From Plantibacter sp. PA-3-X8 (lineage in GTDB: Bacteria; Actinomycetota; Actinomycetes; Actinomycetales; Microbacteriaceae): a stretch of DNA of 64,000 nt. This document shows, one piece after another, positions 35,530-44,397 of this stretch. The notes under the pieces are model-generated. The model ran no database searches. It had not been told where the DNA came from and was given only the letters and a program-made list of their open reading frames with translations. Each line of letters opens with the position of its first letter. The stretch's first letter is position 1. The stretch covers positions 1,798,001 through 1,862,000 of the forward strand of contig NZ_CP033107.1 in the NCBI RefSeq assembly GCF_003856975.1, written 5' to 3'. Position numbers and translations under genes: made by a program.

Positions 35530-38500
35530 GTGAACACCATCCTCTTCCGCAGGGCGCTCGGCGCCCTGTCCATCGTCGCCGTCGCCGGCGGCGCCATGTT
35601 GCCGGTCACGGCACCGGACACCACCTCGACTCCCGCTGCCGCCGCGACCCAGGCGCTCGGGCTCAACACCTCGCTGCAGCGGACCGCCACCGGGAGCGTT
35701 CCCTTCGATCCGGCGCCCGGTCCGGGGCTCGACCTCTCACCCGACGACGCGGTGCTGCGGTCCCACGACGCCGTGACATACACGATCGAGGCGCAGCTGC
35801 GCGGGGCCGCCCGCGACAACCGGGTGGTCGTCCGACAGCAGCTGCCCGAAGGGTTGCAGTGGCCCACCGTCGATCAGTTGCCGGGGTACTGCGTCGCCGG
35901 ATCGACGGTCAGTCCCGACCGCGCCGTCCTCGACTGCGTCCGCTCCGACGTCCTCCCGAACTCCGTGAGCGCCATCGAGCTCACCGCGATGCTCACCACC
36001 GCGCCGGCGAACGGCACCGTCATCAGCGCGCCGCAGGACGGTATCGAGATCATCGCCGCCGACGCCGCCGACGGGTCCGAGATCCGGGCCAGCACGACCG
36101 CACCGGATCTGGTGGTGAGCAGCGGCCCGCGCGTCAACGTCGGCGTCCGACGGGGCCCGGTCGTCGACGGCGTGCAGGAGCAGGACGGCACGGTGGGTTG
36201 GTACATCGCACACGACACCTACCTCTCGATCACCGATTTCGGCACCGATGAGGGACGTGGCGCCCGCGGATCCGGGAACGTCGTGGGCGACGTCACCTTC
36301 GTCATCGATCTCAACGGGTATCCAGCCGGCACGCGGCTCGCGACCGTGAACCCTGAGGGGAGGCCAGTGCCGCAGAGCTGTCTCACCGGGGCCTTCGACT
36401 CCGCGGTCTTCCCGAAGGCGGCGGGCGGAGGCGACGACGCGGTCTCGGATTCCGGGACCTGGACCTGCGAACCGGCAGCCGACGGCCGTTCCGTCCTCGT
36501 CACGGTCAGTGGGGCCGACCTGAGCGGCGACCACATCCCCTCGCGGTCCGCTTCCGGCTCCGCGATCACGGCGCAGGGCTACCTCGCCATTGGACGATTC
36601 GGCGTGTTCGTGCCCGAGGACGACGTCCCGGCGAACGGCGCCCTGCCCGTGCGGCTGGACCTCGCCGATCTCCGCGTGACCGGTGTCGCCGCCGACGGGA
36701 CGCCCCTGCCGAACGCTCCGGAGCCGCTGGCGGACAACGTCGCCACCGCGACGATCGCCCAGCGCACCGGCGGCGGAGACCACGCGAGCCGGTACTCGGA
36801 CCGCCGGACCGACAACCGCATGGTGCCCGGACAGAGCACGGCCGGCTCCGGCGACGGGCCTGTCGCCGGCGGCCAGCGGTTCGAGCAGACCGTCGCCTGG
36901 AACAACACCACGACGAGTGCCCTGACCGGCGCCGTGCTCTGCGCGGTGTTCGACCCGGCCACCCAGCAGGTCGGTGAGCGTCCCGGCGGAGGAGACCCTG
37001 CAGAGTTCCGCTCAACCGCCGGGGCTGTGATCGTCGAGTACGGGACGACGCCCAGCGTCGACGCCGCGGCCGACGCCGAGACCCGGCAGGCGCAGATGGA
37101 TGCGACCACCTGCGACGACGCCGACGACACCTGGATCGCCGACCCGTCACTCGTCGACACCGACGACATCACGAAGGTCCGTCTTCGTCCCGTCGACGGC
37201 GAGCTCCCTCCTCGCACGAGCGTGACCCTGTGGGTGCAACTGCAGGCCGAACAGGGCCTCGACGTGGGCACCATGATCACCGAGACCTACAGCATCAAGT
37301 CCTCCGGCAACGGTCCGGACCGGGAGTCGGCGACCGCCTGGGTGGAGGACGGATGGTGGCACGGCCGGTACCGCGCGTCCGAGGGCAACGCACAGTACCC
37401 CCGTGGCGATCAACTGGTCGCCGCGAACGCGGCGGTCACGCTCAACAAGCGGGCCACCTCACCGGAGGTCGCGCCTGGCGCTCCGGCACCGATCGCGGCT
37501 GGCTCACCCATCACCTTCGAGGTGCGTCCGCAGATCATCACCCCCGACGGGGTGGCCGATCGAGCCGACGCCGTGACGGTCACGGACTCCCTGCCGGCCG
37601 GATTCCTCTTCGACGAGGGTTCGGCGACCCCGGCGGCCACGACCGTGGTCCCGCAGGCGGACGGCAGCACGCTCCTCACCTGGGACCTCGGGCGGATCCG
37701 ACAGGGAGCCGAGCCGGTGATCGCCTACACCGCGGTCTCGGACCGCTTCTCCGTCGGACAGTTCCTCAATCGTGCGATCGTCGCGAGTCCGGACGACCCG
37801 GGGTCCCTGACGGACTTCCCCGCGGAGCCAGGACGACTCGACTCCCACTACTCCTGGCAGTCGATGGTGGTCACCACCCCATCCGGACTGCAGATCGACA
37901 AGCACGTGGCCCGGTCCGTCGTCGAGTTCGGCGACGCGGTCGAGGTCGACGTCGTCTTCGGGAACATGAGCGCCGGGGCCGTGCAGCGCGAGGTGCGGAT
38001 GATCGACGTCCTCCCGTACCCGGGCGACGAACGTGGCTCGACCGGGCAGGGCGTCCTGGCGGGTCCGGCCTCGTCGGACGGAGCGGACCTCCGCTACACG
38101 GCGGCCCCCGGTGATGCGGTCGCGAGCAACGTCGACCCCGTCGTCGACGACGGCTTCGGCACCCTGCCGGACGGAGCGCGGTGGTGCGCGGCGGACGAGT
38201 TCGGCATGACCGGGTGCCCGGCGTCCATCGCAGAGGCGACCGCGATCGAGGCCACCGTCGCCGAGCTCGCGCCGTTCGCGCCGGTGGTCGTCGACTACGA
38301 GCTGACGACCTCCGGTGCCGCGGTCGACGCCCGGTTCGTGAACGACGCCGTCGTGCACTCCGCGACGCAATCGCTCGGCGCACAATCGCCCCAGGTCGCG
38401 GCGCAGCTGGTGAGCTCGGCGCTCGGCGAACGCATCTGGTGGGATCTCGACGCGAACGGGCTCGACGACGACGGGCTCGACGGGACGCCCGGGCCCGGTG

Positions 38501-39045
38501 TCGCAGACGTCGAGCTCGAACTGACCGGCACCGACAAACGCGGGGAGCCGGTCACCCGGACCGCCACGACCGACGTCGACGGCCGATACCGGTTCGATGC
38601 GCTCCGCTCCGGTGCCTACCGGATCGACGTGCGACTCCCGGACGACCTGATGGCCGACGCCACGTCGCCTCGGGTCGGCGACGACGATCTCCGGAACTCC
38701 GCGATCAACCCGGCGGAGTGGGTCATGCCGGACATCGTGATCGCGGACCCGTCGCCGAACGGAACCGACGGCGAGGACCTCCGTTGGAACGGCGGTCTCA
38801 TCGCGACCGAGCCCGGGACCGGCCCGGCTCCGGAGGGACCGGGAGCGACGCCGGGTGCGCCGGAGGCCACGACCGGCCGGGACACCGCGAGTCCGCTCGC
38901 CGTCACCGGCGCCGGGCTCACGACCGGCGCGCTCCTCGCGGCCGGCCTGCTCGTCGTCGCCGGTCTGCTCGTCCTCGCGCTGCGGCGGACGCGACGCCTC
39001 GTCGCATCGGAGCAGCCGACGGACAGCTCGGTCACGACCGAGTGA
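35530..39045 (+). CDS. Large sortase-anchored surface protein 2 (DUF11-like, SdrD B-like, LAVTG)
   Basis: A 1171-residue paralogue of the preceding protein, with the same order: signal peptide, a domain beginning LGLNTSLQRTATGSVPF, a long middle region, two DUF11-like domains (NKRATSPEVAPGAPAPIA; IDKHVARSVVEFGDAVEV), an SdrD B-like domain (LGERIWWDLDANGLDDDG) and the sorting signal LAVTG (1123-1127), helix and RRTRR. The first surface protein has an extra Ser/Thr/Pro linker after its signal peptide that is shorter here. The GTG at 35530 follows AGAAGG at 10 nt and gives a proper signal peptide, unlike the longer frame from 35401. The tandem pair looks like a gene duplication that has diverged. 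Confidence 0.85.
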   Translation: MNTILFRRALGALSIVAVAGGAMLPVTAPDTTSTPAAAATQALGLNTSLQRTATGSVPFDPAPGPGLDLSPDDAVLRSHDAVTYTIEAQLRGAARDNRVVVRQQLPEGLQWPTVDQLPGYCVAGSTVSPDRAVLDCVRSDVLPNSVSAIELTAMLTTAPANGTVISAPQDGIEIIAADAADGSEIRASTTAPDLVVSSGPRVNVGVRRGPVVDGVQEQDGTVGWYIAHDTYLSITDFGTDEGRGARGSGNVVGDVTFVIDLNGYPAGTRLATVNPEGRPVPQSCLTGAFDSAVFPKAAGGGDDAVSDSGTWTCEPAADGRSVLVTVSGADLSGDHIPSRSASGSAITAQGYLAIGRFGVFVPEDDVPANGALPVRLDLADLRVTGVAADGTPLPNAPEPLADNVATATIAQRTGGGDHASRYSDRRTDNRMVPGQSTAGSGDGPVAGGQRFEQTVAWNNTTTSALTGAVLCAVFDPATQQVGERPGGGDPAEFRSTAGAVIVEYGTTPSVDAAADAETRQAQMDATTCDDADDTWIADPSLVDTDDITKVRLRPVDGELPPRTSVTLWVQLQAEQGLDVGTMITETYSIKSSGNGPDRESATAWVEDGWWHGRYRASEGNAQYPRGDQLVAANAAVTLNKRATSPEVAPGAPAPIAAGSPITFEVRPQIITPDGVADRADAVTVTDSLPAGFLFDEGSATPAATTVVPQADGSTLLTWDLGRIRQGAEPVIAYTAVSDRFSVGQFLNRAIVASPDDPGSLTDFPAEPGRLDSHYSWQSMVVTTPSGLQIDKHVARSVVEFGDAVEVDVVFGNMSAGAVQREVRMIDVLPYPGDERGSTGQGVLAGPASSDGADLRYTAAPGDAVASNVDPVVDDGFGTLPDGARWCAADEFGMTGCPASIAEATAIEATVAELAPFAPVVVDYELTTSGAAVDARFVNDAVVHSATQSLGAQSPQVAAQLVSSALGERIWWDLDANGLDDDGLDGTPGPGVADVELELTGTDKRGEPVTRTATTDVDGRYRFDALRSGAYRIDVRLPDDLMADATSPRVGDDDLRNSAINPAEWVMPDIVIADPSPNGTDGEDLRWNGGLIATEPGTGPAPEGPGATPGAPEATTGRDTASPLAVTGAGLTTGALLAAGLLVVAGLLVLALRRTRRLVASEQPTDSSVTTE

Positions 39046-39056
39046 CGAGGCCGTGA

Positions 39057-39090
39057 GTCGGGCCGCGGGATCGAGGTCCCGCGGCCCGAC
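39057..39090 (+). terminator. Terminator of surface protein 2 gene
   Basis: A perfect 14-bp stem (39057-39070 with 39077-39090; GTCGGGCCGCGGGA and its complement) and a 6-nt loop, 12 nt after the stop codon. It has no T tract. Confidence 0.8.
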
Positions 39091-39142
39091 CCGGCTCCGA
39101 ATGTCCGCAGAATCGACCCCGGATCGAGGGGTTGGCGCTCCC

Positions 39143-39148
39143 TATACT
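39143..39148 (+). promoter_or_regulatory. Strong -10 box (TATACT) of the baeRF-like gene
   Basis: TATACT is the closest match to the vegetative consensus in the window. Transcription would begin near 39155, giving a 5' UTR of about 70 nt ending in AAGGAGG. No clear -35 was found. Confidence 0.6.
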
Positions 39149-39224
39149 GGGGTCAAGTCAGGCCCACGACGGCGTCGCCTGCTCCCGGTCGACCCTTCGC
39201 CTGACGCGATCGAAGGAGGCATCA

Positions 39225-40358
39225 GTGCACCACACCGATATTCCGACCCGCTCCGACATCGTCGAGCTCGCGACCGCCCGAGAAGCGTCGAGCGTGTCGA
39301 TCTACCTCGAGACGAGCACCAACCCCGCGGACACGAGCCACATCCGGCTCGACCTGAAGAACCAGGTCAAACAGGCCGTCGAACAGTTGGCGTCGGCCGG
39401 GGCGGACCGCACCGACGTCAGCCGGTTCACCGACGAGATCGATCGGCTCCTCGAAGACCCCGACTTCCTGCGGTACCTGTCGTCGAGCCTCGCGATCTTC
39501 GTGAGCCCGTCGACGACCAGGTACTTCCGAGTGCCCAACGTCCTGCGCTCGTGCAACGAGGTCTCCGACCGCTTCTACATCAAGCCGCTCATGCGCGCCC
39601 TCACGTTCCCGCAATCCGCCTACGTGCTCGCCCTGGCGCAGAGCGGCGTGCGGCTCGTCGCCGTGGCACGGGACCTCCCGGCGACGAGCATCGAACTGGA
39701 CATCCCCGACGACGTCGCGGCGGCCGCCCCCGTGGACTCCATCCGTGGGCGTGGATCGAACGGTCGGGAGCAGCTCGGACGCATCCAGGGGTCGGAGGGC
39801 CAGAAGATCCGGATGCAGGAGTATGCACAGGTGATCGACAAGGCGCTCGCCCCTATCCTCGCGAATTCGAAGGAGCCGTTGATCCTCGCCGGAGCCGAGC
39901 CGATGACCGGAATCTTCCGATCGGTGTGCACCTCGAAGCAGTTGGTGAAGCCCGAGATCGAGGGCAATCAGCAGGAGCGCTCGGACGAGCAGCTCGCCGC
40001 GGCGGCCCGCCCGATCCTCGACGAGCTGTACGCCGCCGAACTGCACGCACTGTGCGAGGAGTTCGGCACCCGCGCGTCGAACGGCCGTGCCGTGACCGAC
40101 CTCGGCGACGTGGCACGCGCCGCGACGGCGAACGCGGTCGACACCCTGTTCGTCGACATCGACAGCAACCTGCCGGGCACGGTCGACGAGACCACCGGTG
40201 TCGTCACCCTCGCCGACGACGCCGACGCGACGAACTACGGCGTGATCGACGAGATCCTCCGCCGGGCGCTGCTCTCCGACGCCCGGATTCTCGCCGTCCG
40301 CGCCGACGACGTCCCCGGTGGGGGCGCCCTCGCGGCGACCGTCCGGTTCCCGGTCTGA
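39225..40358 (+). CDS. baeRF-like protein (archaeo-eukaryotic release factor superfamily)
   Basis: A 377-residue cytoplasmic protein resembling the bacterial archaeo-eukaryotic release factor (baeRF) families. Visible traits are SVSIYLETSTNPADTSHIRLDLKNQ... near the N-terminus, an FVSPSTTRYFRVPN strand, and the turn AYVLALAQSGVRLVAV that is typical of the group. The second half carries an eRF1-like alpha/beta fold with DTLFVDIDSN. These proteins are predicted ribosome-linked factors acting on stalled translation; activity is unproven. The GTG at 39225 has AAGGAGG 5 nt before it, which decides the start over the ATG at 39132. It lies directly upstream of clpC, separated by a hairpin. Confidence 0.75.
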   Translation: MHHTDIPTRSDIVELATAREASSVSIYLETSTNPADTSHIRLDLKNQVKQAVEQLASAGADRTDVSRFTDEIDRLLEDPDFLRYLSSSLAIFVSPSTTRYFRVPNVLRSCNEVSDRFYIKPLMRALTFPQSAYVLALAQSGVRLVAVARDLPATSIELDIPDDVAAAAPVDSIRGRGSNGREQLGRIQGSEGQKIRMQEYAQVIDKALAPILANSKEPLILAGAEPMTGIFRSVCTSKQLVKPEIEGNQQERSDEQLAAAARPILDELYAAELHALCEEFGTRASNGRAVTDLGDVARAATANAVDTLFVDIDSNLPGTVDETTGVVTLADDADATNYGVIDEILRRALLSDARILAVRADDVPGGGALAATVRFPV

Positions 40359-40380
40359 CCGAGCCGCGATCCTCCGACAC

Positions 40381-40415
40381 CCGCAGCGCACGTGCCCGGT
40401 GCACGTGCGCTGCGG
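40381..40415 (+). terminator. Terminator after the baeRF-like gene
   Basis: A perfect 15-bp stem CCGCAGCGCACGTGC/GCACGTGCGCTGCGG (40381-40395, 40401-40415) with a 5-nt loop, 22 nt after the stop. It probably separates this gene from clpC transcription. Confidence 0.75.
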
Positions 40416-40531
40416 CGTTCCCGGTGGCCGCGCATCACGCCCACGGCGAACAGGGGCGAAGAGAGCTGCGGCGGTCGTTACGCTCCTACTAACGGCATCA
40501 CCACCCTGCCCGGTGCCGGAGGAGAGTGATC

Positions 40532-43060
40532 ATGTTCGAGAGATTCACCGACCGTGCGCGTCGTGTCGTCGTCCTGGCCCAGGAAGAGGCCAAGATGCTC
40601 AACCACAACTACATCGGGACCGAGCACATCCTGCTCGGCCTCATCCACGAGGGAGAAGGAGTCGCCGCCAAGGCGCTCGAGTCCCTCGGGATCTCCCTCG
40701 ATGCCGTGCGCGAGCAGGTCACCGACATCATCGGCACCGGCCAGCAGCAGCCGACGGGACACATCCCGTTCACGCCGCGCGCCAAGAAGGTGCTGGAGCT
40801 GAGCCTGCGCGAAGCGCTGCAGCTCGGCCACAACTACATCGGCACGGAGCACATCCTGCTCGGCCTCATCCGCGAGGGCGAGGGCGTCGCAGCCCAGGTC
40901 CTCGTGAAGCTGGGTGCCGACCTCAACCGCGTGCGCCAGCAGGTCATCCAGCTGCTGTCCGGCTACCAGGGCAAGGAAGCAGCCCCGGTCGGCGGCAACC
41001 AGAGTGAGCAGCAGGCACAGGGCGGGTCGCAGATCCTCGACCAGTTCGGCCGTAACCTCACGCAGGCCGCGCGCGACAACAAGCTCGACCCGGTCATCGG
41101 TCGTGACAAGGAGATGGAGCGGGTCATGCAGATCCTCTCCCGTCGCTCGAAGAACAACCCGGTCCTCATCGGTGAGCCCGGCGTCGGCAAGACCGCCGTC
41201 GTCGAGGGTCTCGCCCAGGCGATCGTCAAGGGCGATGTCCCGGAGACGCTGAAGGACAAGCAGCTGTACTCGCTCGACCTCGGCTCGCTCATCGCCGGCA
41301 GCCGCTACCGCGGTGACTTCGAGGAGCGCCTGAAGAAGGTCACCAAGGAGATCCGCACCCGCGGCGACATCATCGTCTTCATCGACGAGATCCACACCCT
41401 CGTGGGTGCCGGTGCCGCCGAGGGCGCGATCGACGCGGCCTCCATCCTCAAGCCGCTGCTCGCTCGCGGTGAGCTCCAGACCATCGGTGCCACCACGCTC
41501 GACGAGTACCGCAAGCACTTCGAGAAGGACGCCGCACTCGAGCGTCGCTTCCAGCCGATCCAGGTCATGGAGCCGTCGCTGCCCCACACGATCAACATCC
41601 TCAAGGGGCTGCGCGATCGGTACGAGGCACACCACAAGGTGTCCATCACCGACGGCGCGCTCGTCTCGGCGGCGAACCTCGCCGACCGGTACATCTCCGA
41701 CCGCTTCCTGCCCGACAAGGCCATCGACCTGATCGACGAGGCCGGTGCACGCCTGCGTCTGTCGATCCTCTCGAGCCCCCCGGAGCTGCGCGAGTTCGAC
41801 GACAAGATCGCCGGCGTCCGCGAGGCCAAGGAGACGGCCATCGAGGAGCAGGACTTCGAGAAGGCGGCGTCGCTCCGCGACGAGGAGAAGAACCTCCTCG
41901 GCGAGCGTCTTCGCCTCGAGAAGCAGTGGCGCTCGGGCGACGTCAAGACGACCGCCGAGGTCGACGAGGGTCTGATCGCCGAGGTCCTCGCCCAGGCGAC
42001 CGGCATCCCCGTCTTCAAGCTCACGGAAGAGGAGTCCTCGCGACTCGTCTTCATGGAGAAGGCGCTGCACCAGCGGGTCATCGGTCAGGAGGAGGCCATC
42101 TCGGCGCTCTCCAAGACCATCCGCCGCACGCGTGCCGGCCTCAAGGACCCGAAGCGTCCCTCGGGCTCGTTCATCTTCGCCGGCCCCACGGGCGTCGGTA
42201 AGACCGAGCTCGCGAAGGCGCTCGCCGAGTTCCTGTTCGACGACGAAGGCGCGCTGATCTCCCTCGACATGTCGGAGTACGGCGAGAAGCACACGGTCTC
42301 GCGGCTGTTCGGTGCTCCTCCCGGGTTCGTCGGCTTCGAAGAGGGCGGCCAGCTCACCGAGAAGGTGCGTCGCAAGCCGTTCAGCGTCGTGCTCTTCGAC
42401 GAGATCGAGAAGGCCCACCCCGACATCTTCAACTCGCTCCTCCAGATCCTGGAAGAGGGCCGGTTGACGGATGGTCAGGGTCGCGTCGTCGACTTCAAGA
42501 ACACCGTCATCATCATGACCACCAACCTCGGTGCTCGCGACATCGCCGGTGGTCCCGTCGGCTTCCAGATCGAGGGCAACGCCTCGACCGGGTACGACAT
42601 CATGCGCGGCAAGGTGAACGAGGAGCTGAAGAAGCACTTCAAGCCCGAGTTCCTGAACCGTGTCGACGACATCATCGTGTTCCCGCAGTTGTCGAAGCCG
42701 GAGCTCCTGCAGATCGTGGACCTGTTCACGAAGCGTCTCTCGGAGCGTCTGCTCGACCGCGACATGACGATCGAGCTCACGCTGCCGGCGAAGGAGCGCC
42801 TCATCGAGGTCGGCTTCGACCCGACCCTCGGTGCTCGTCCGCTGCGTCGTGCGATGCAGCGCGAGGTCGAGGACCAGCTCAGCGAGCAGATCCTCCACGG
42901 CGAGCTCAACGCCGGCGACCACGTGCACGTCGACTTCGTGAACGGCGCGTTCGCCTTCACGACCTCGGCTCGTGGTGAGTCGGTCGGTGCCGGCGTCAAC
43001 GCGCAGGCGTCGCTCGGTACGGGTTCGGCCACGCCGGACCTCGCCATCACGGGCGAGTAG
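40532..43060 (+). CDS. clpC: Clp protease ATP-binding subunit ClpC
   Basis: An 842-residue Hsp100 unfoldase that feeds substrates to ClpP. Two Clp N repeats (about 1-145) are followed by AAA+ domain 1 with GEPGVGKT (about residue 214), a middle domain with a UVR-like segment ([20 protein letters not shown]), and AAA+ domain 2 with GPTGVGKT (about residue 551) and the LDMSEY and [10 protein letters not shown] segments. ATG 40532 is used because GGAGGAG lies 7 nt before it, rather than the GTG two codons upstream. TACGCT at 40479-40484 may be its -10. The gene is monocistronic, ending in a strong hairpin. Confidence 0.97.
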   Translation: MFERFTDRARRVVVLAQEEAKMLNHNYIGTEHILLGLIHEGEGVAAKALESLGISLDAVREQVTDIIGTGQQQPTGHIPFTPRAKKVLELSLREALQLGHNYIGTEHILLGLIREGEGVAAQVLVKLGADLNRVRQQVIQLLSGYQGKEAAPVGGNQSEQQAQGGSQILDQFGRNLTQAARDNKLDPVIGRDKEMERVMQILSRRSKNNPVLIGEPGVGKTAVVEGLAQAIVKGDVPETLKDKQLYSLDLGSLIAGSRYRGDFEERLKKVTKEIRTRGDIIVFIDEIHTLVGAGAAEGAIDAASILKPLLARGELQTIGATTLDEYRKHFEKDAALERRFQPIQVMEPSLPHTINILKGLRDRYEAHHKVSITDGALVSAANLADRYISDRFLPDKAIDLIDEAGARLRLSILSSPPELREFDDKIAGVREAKETAIEEQDFEKAASLRDEEKNLLGERLRLEKQWRSGDVKTTAEVDEGLIAEVLAQATGIPVFKLTEEESSRLVFMEKALHQRVIGQEEAISALSKTIRRTRAGLKDPKRPSGSFIFAGPTGVGKTELAKALAEFLFDDEGALISLDMSEYGEKHTVSRLFGAPPGFVGFEEGGQLTEKVRRKPFSVVLFDEIEKAHPDIFNSLLQILEEGRLTDGQGRVVDFKNTVIIMTTNLGARDIAGGPVGFQIEGNASTGYDIMRGKVNEELKKHFKPEFLNRVDDIIVFPQLSKPELLQIVDLFTKRLSERLLDRDMTIELTLPAKERLIEVGFDPTLGARPLRRAMQREVEDQLSEQILHGELNAGDHVHVDFVNGAFAFTTSARGESVGAGVNAQASLGTGSATPDLAITGE

Positions 43061-43071
43061 TCCCGAGTCAC

Positions 43072-43105
43072 CGAAGGCCCCCACTCCGCGGAGTGGGGGC
43101 CTTCG
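43072..43105. terminator. Terminator between clpC and the convergent phosphatase gene
   Basis: The arms 43072-43087 and 43090-43105 form a 16-bp inverted repeat centred on CCGCGG (functional loop about 6 nt). It lies 12 nt after the clpC stop and could serve both strands. Confidence 0.82.
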
Positions 43106-43187
43106 TCGTGTCTGGTCGTGTTCGTTCGCCCATCTTCGGGCGCGCGAGCACTGGAGCGCCCGAACCTGGGCGAGCGAACGGCGGCGG

Positions 43188-44114
43188 TCAGCCGAGGCGG
43201 TCGAGGTAGCGGAGGATGATGCCCTCGCGGAGCGCCCACGGGGAGACGTCGAGCTCGCGGACGCGGAAGGCGGCCATCGCCTCGGACAGGACGATGCCGC
43301 CGGCGACGATCTGGAAGGTTCGGTCGGCAGTGATCCCGGGGAGCGCGGGGCGGGCCTCAGCCGGAATGCGGGCGAGCCGGGGGATCCAGTCGTCGAGCTG
43401 GCTGCGCCGGAGCAGCGACCGTTCGGTGCCACCGATGCCGTCGGCCACCGATCCAGCGAGGCGTGCGAGGGAGCGGATGGTCTTGGACGACCCGACGACG
43501 TGATGGGCGTCGGGCTCTTCGGCGAACGCGGGGAGTGCTGCGGTGAGCACCTCGCGGGCGTGTAGGCGGAGTGCCTCCTGCTGTGCGGCGGTCGGTGGGT
43601 CGTCGTGGAGGAAGCCGACGGTGGAGCGTCCGGCGCCGAGCGGGAGGGAGATCGCGACATCAGGGTACTCGTCGCCGCCGGCCGCGATCTCGAGTGAGCC
43701 GCCGCCGATGTCGAGGAGGAGCATCTCGCCGGCCGACCAGCCGTACCAGCGGCGGACGGCGAGGAAGGTGAGCTTCGCCTCGTCGTCACCGGAGAGGACC
43801 TGCAGGGCGATGCCGGTCCGTTCCTCGACGAGGGCGAGGACCTCCGGCCCGTTCGTCGCCTCACGGATGGCCGAGGTCGCCATCGAGAGGAGCTCGTCGA
43901 GGCCGCTCTCGCGGGCGATCGCTGCGGCTGCACCGATCGACTCGAGGATGACCGCGACGCCCTCATCGCTGATCGATCCATCCGGCGTGAGGTATCGCAT
44001 GAGTCGCAGCACCGACTTGTGCGACGACTGGGGGATCGGCCGTGCTCCCGGGTGGGCGTCGACGATGAGCAGGTGGACGGTGTTCGATCCCACGTCGAGG
44101 ACTCCGAGTCGCAT
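43188..44114 (-). CDS. Ppx/GppA family phosphatase
   Basis: A 308-residue short-form Ppx/GppA protein with the actin-like ATPase fold: LGVLDVGSNTVHLLIVD at the N-terminus, the LDIGGGSLEIA phosphate loop, and the later VVGSSKTIRSLARL and AGGIVLSEAMAAF. Family members hydrolyse polyphosphate or the pppGpp 5' phosphate; the short actinobacterial forms include active exopolyphosphatases. The frame extends far upstream, but the ATG at 44114 matches the family start and TACTGT (44121-44126) ends 6 nt before it. It is convergent with clpC. Confidence 0.9.
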   Translation of the reverse strand: MRLGVLDVGSNTVHLLIVDAHPGARPIPQSSHKSVLRLMRYLTPDGSISDEGVAVILESIGAAAAIARESGLDELLSMATSAIREATNGPEVLALVEERTGIALQVLSGDDEAKLTFLAVRRWYGWSAGEMLLLDIGGGSLEIAAGGDEYPDVAISLPLGAGRSTVGFLHDDPPTAAQQEALRLHAREVLTAALPAFAEEPDAHHVVGSSKTIRSLARLAGSVADGIGGTERSLLRRSQLDDWIPRLARIPAEARPALPGITADRTFQIVAGGIVLSEAMAAFRVRELDVSPWALREGIILRYLDRLG

Positions 44115-44160
44115 GCGCTCACAGTACTGCCTGCCCGCCCGGGTCTGCTGTGGTCGGTCG

Positions 44161-44325
44161 CCAGCGCGGTGCGCTGACGTGAGCGCGGGTCCAGCGCGTG
44201 AGCGCGGGTCTCCGGAGGGGCGCGCCCACGTCCCTGACCCGCGGCGAGGCCCATACCGCGCCACTCGCGTCAGCGCACCGCGCTGACGCCCACACCCTCG
44301 CGCTCGCGTCAGCGCACCGCACTGG
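44161..44325. repeat. Dispersed palindromic element, copy A
   Basis: About 165 bp between the phosphatase and G6PDH-like genes. It starts with CCAGCGCGGTGCGCTGACG (44161-44179) and ends with inverted versions, CGTCAGCGCACCGCGCTGA (44268-44286) and GTCAGCGCACCGCACTGG (44308-44325). Each unit is itself a hairpin (CAGCGC ggt GCGCTG). The middle holds GAGCGCGGGTCTCCGGAGG. Two further copies lie at 45795 and 62060. The remaining 44115-44397 shows no gene. Confidence 0.85.
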
Positions 44326-44397
44326 GCCGGGGTGGGGCGGACCTCGGGAGGGCGCAAGGCCGCGCGACGTCGTCGGCCCACCGCGTAGGATCGCCGC

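Noticed and set aside
40478..44254. Very long minus-strand open frame (over 1200 codons) opposite clpC and beyond
   Set aside because: It is the antisense shadow of clpC, produced by GC-rich codon bias; the plus strand encodes a perfect ClpC, and the antisense translation is low-complexity Glu/Val/Arg/Leu.
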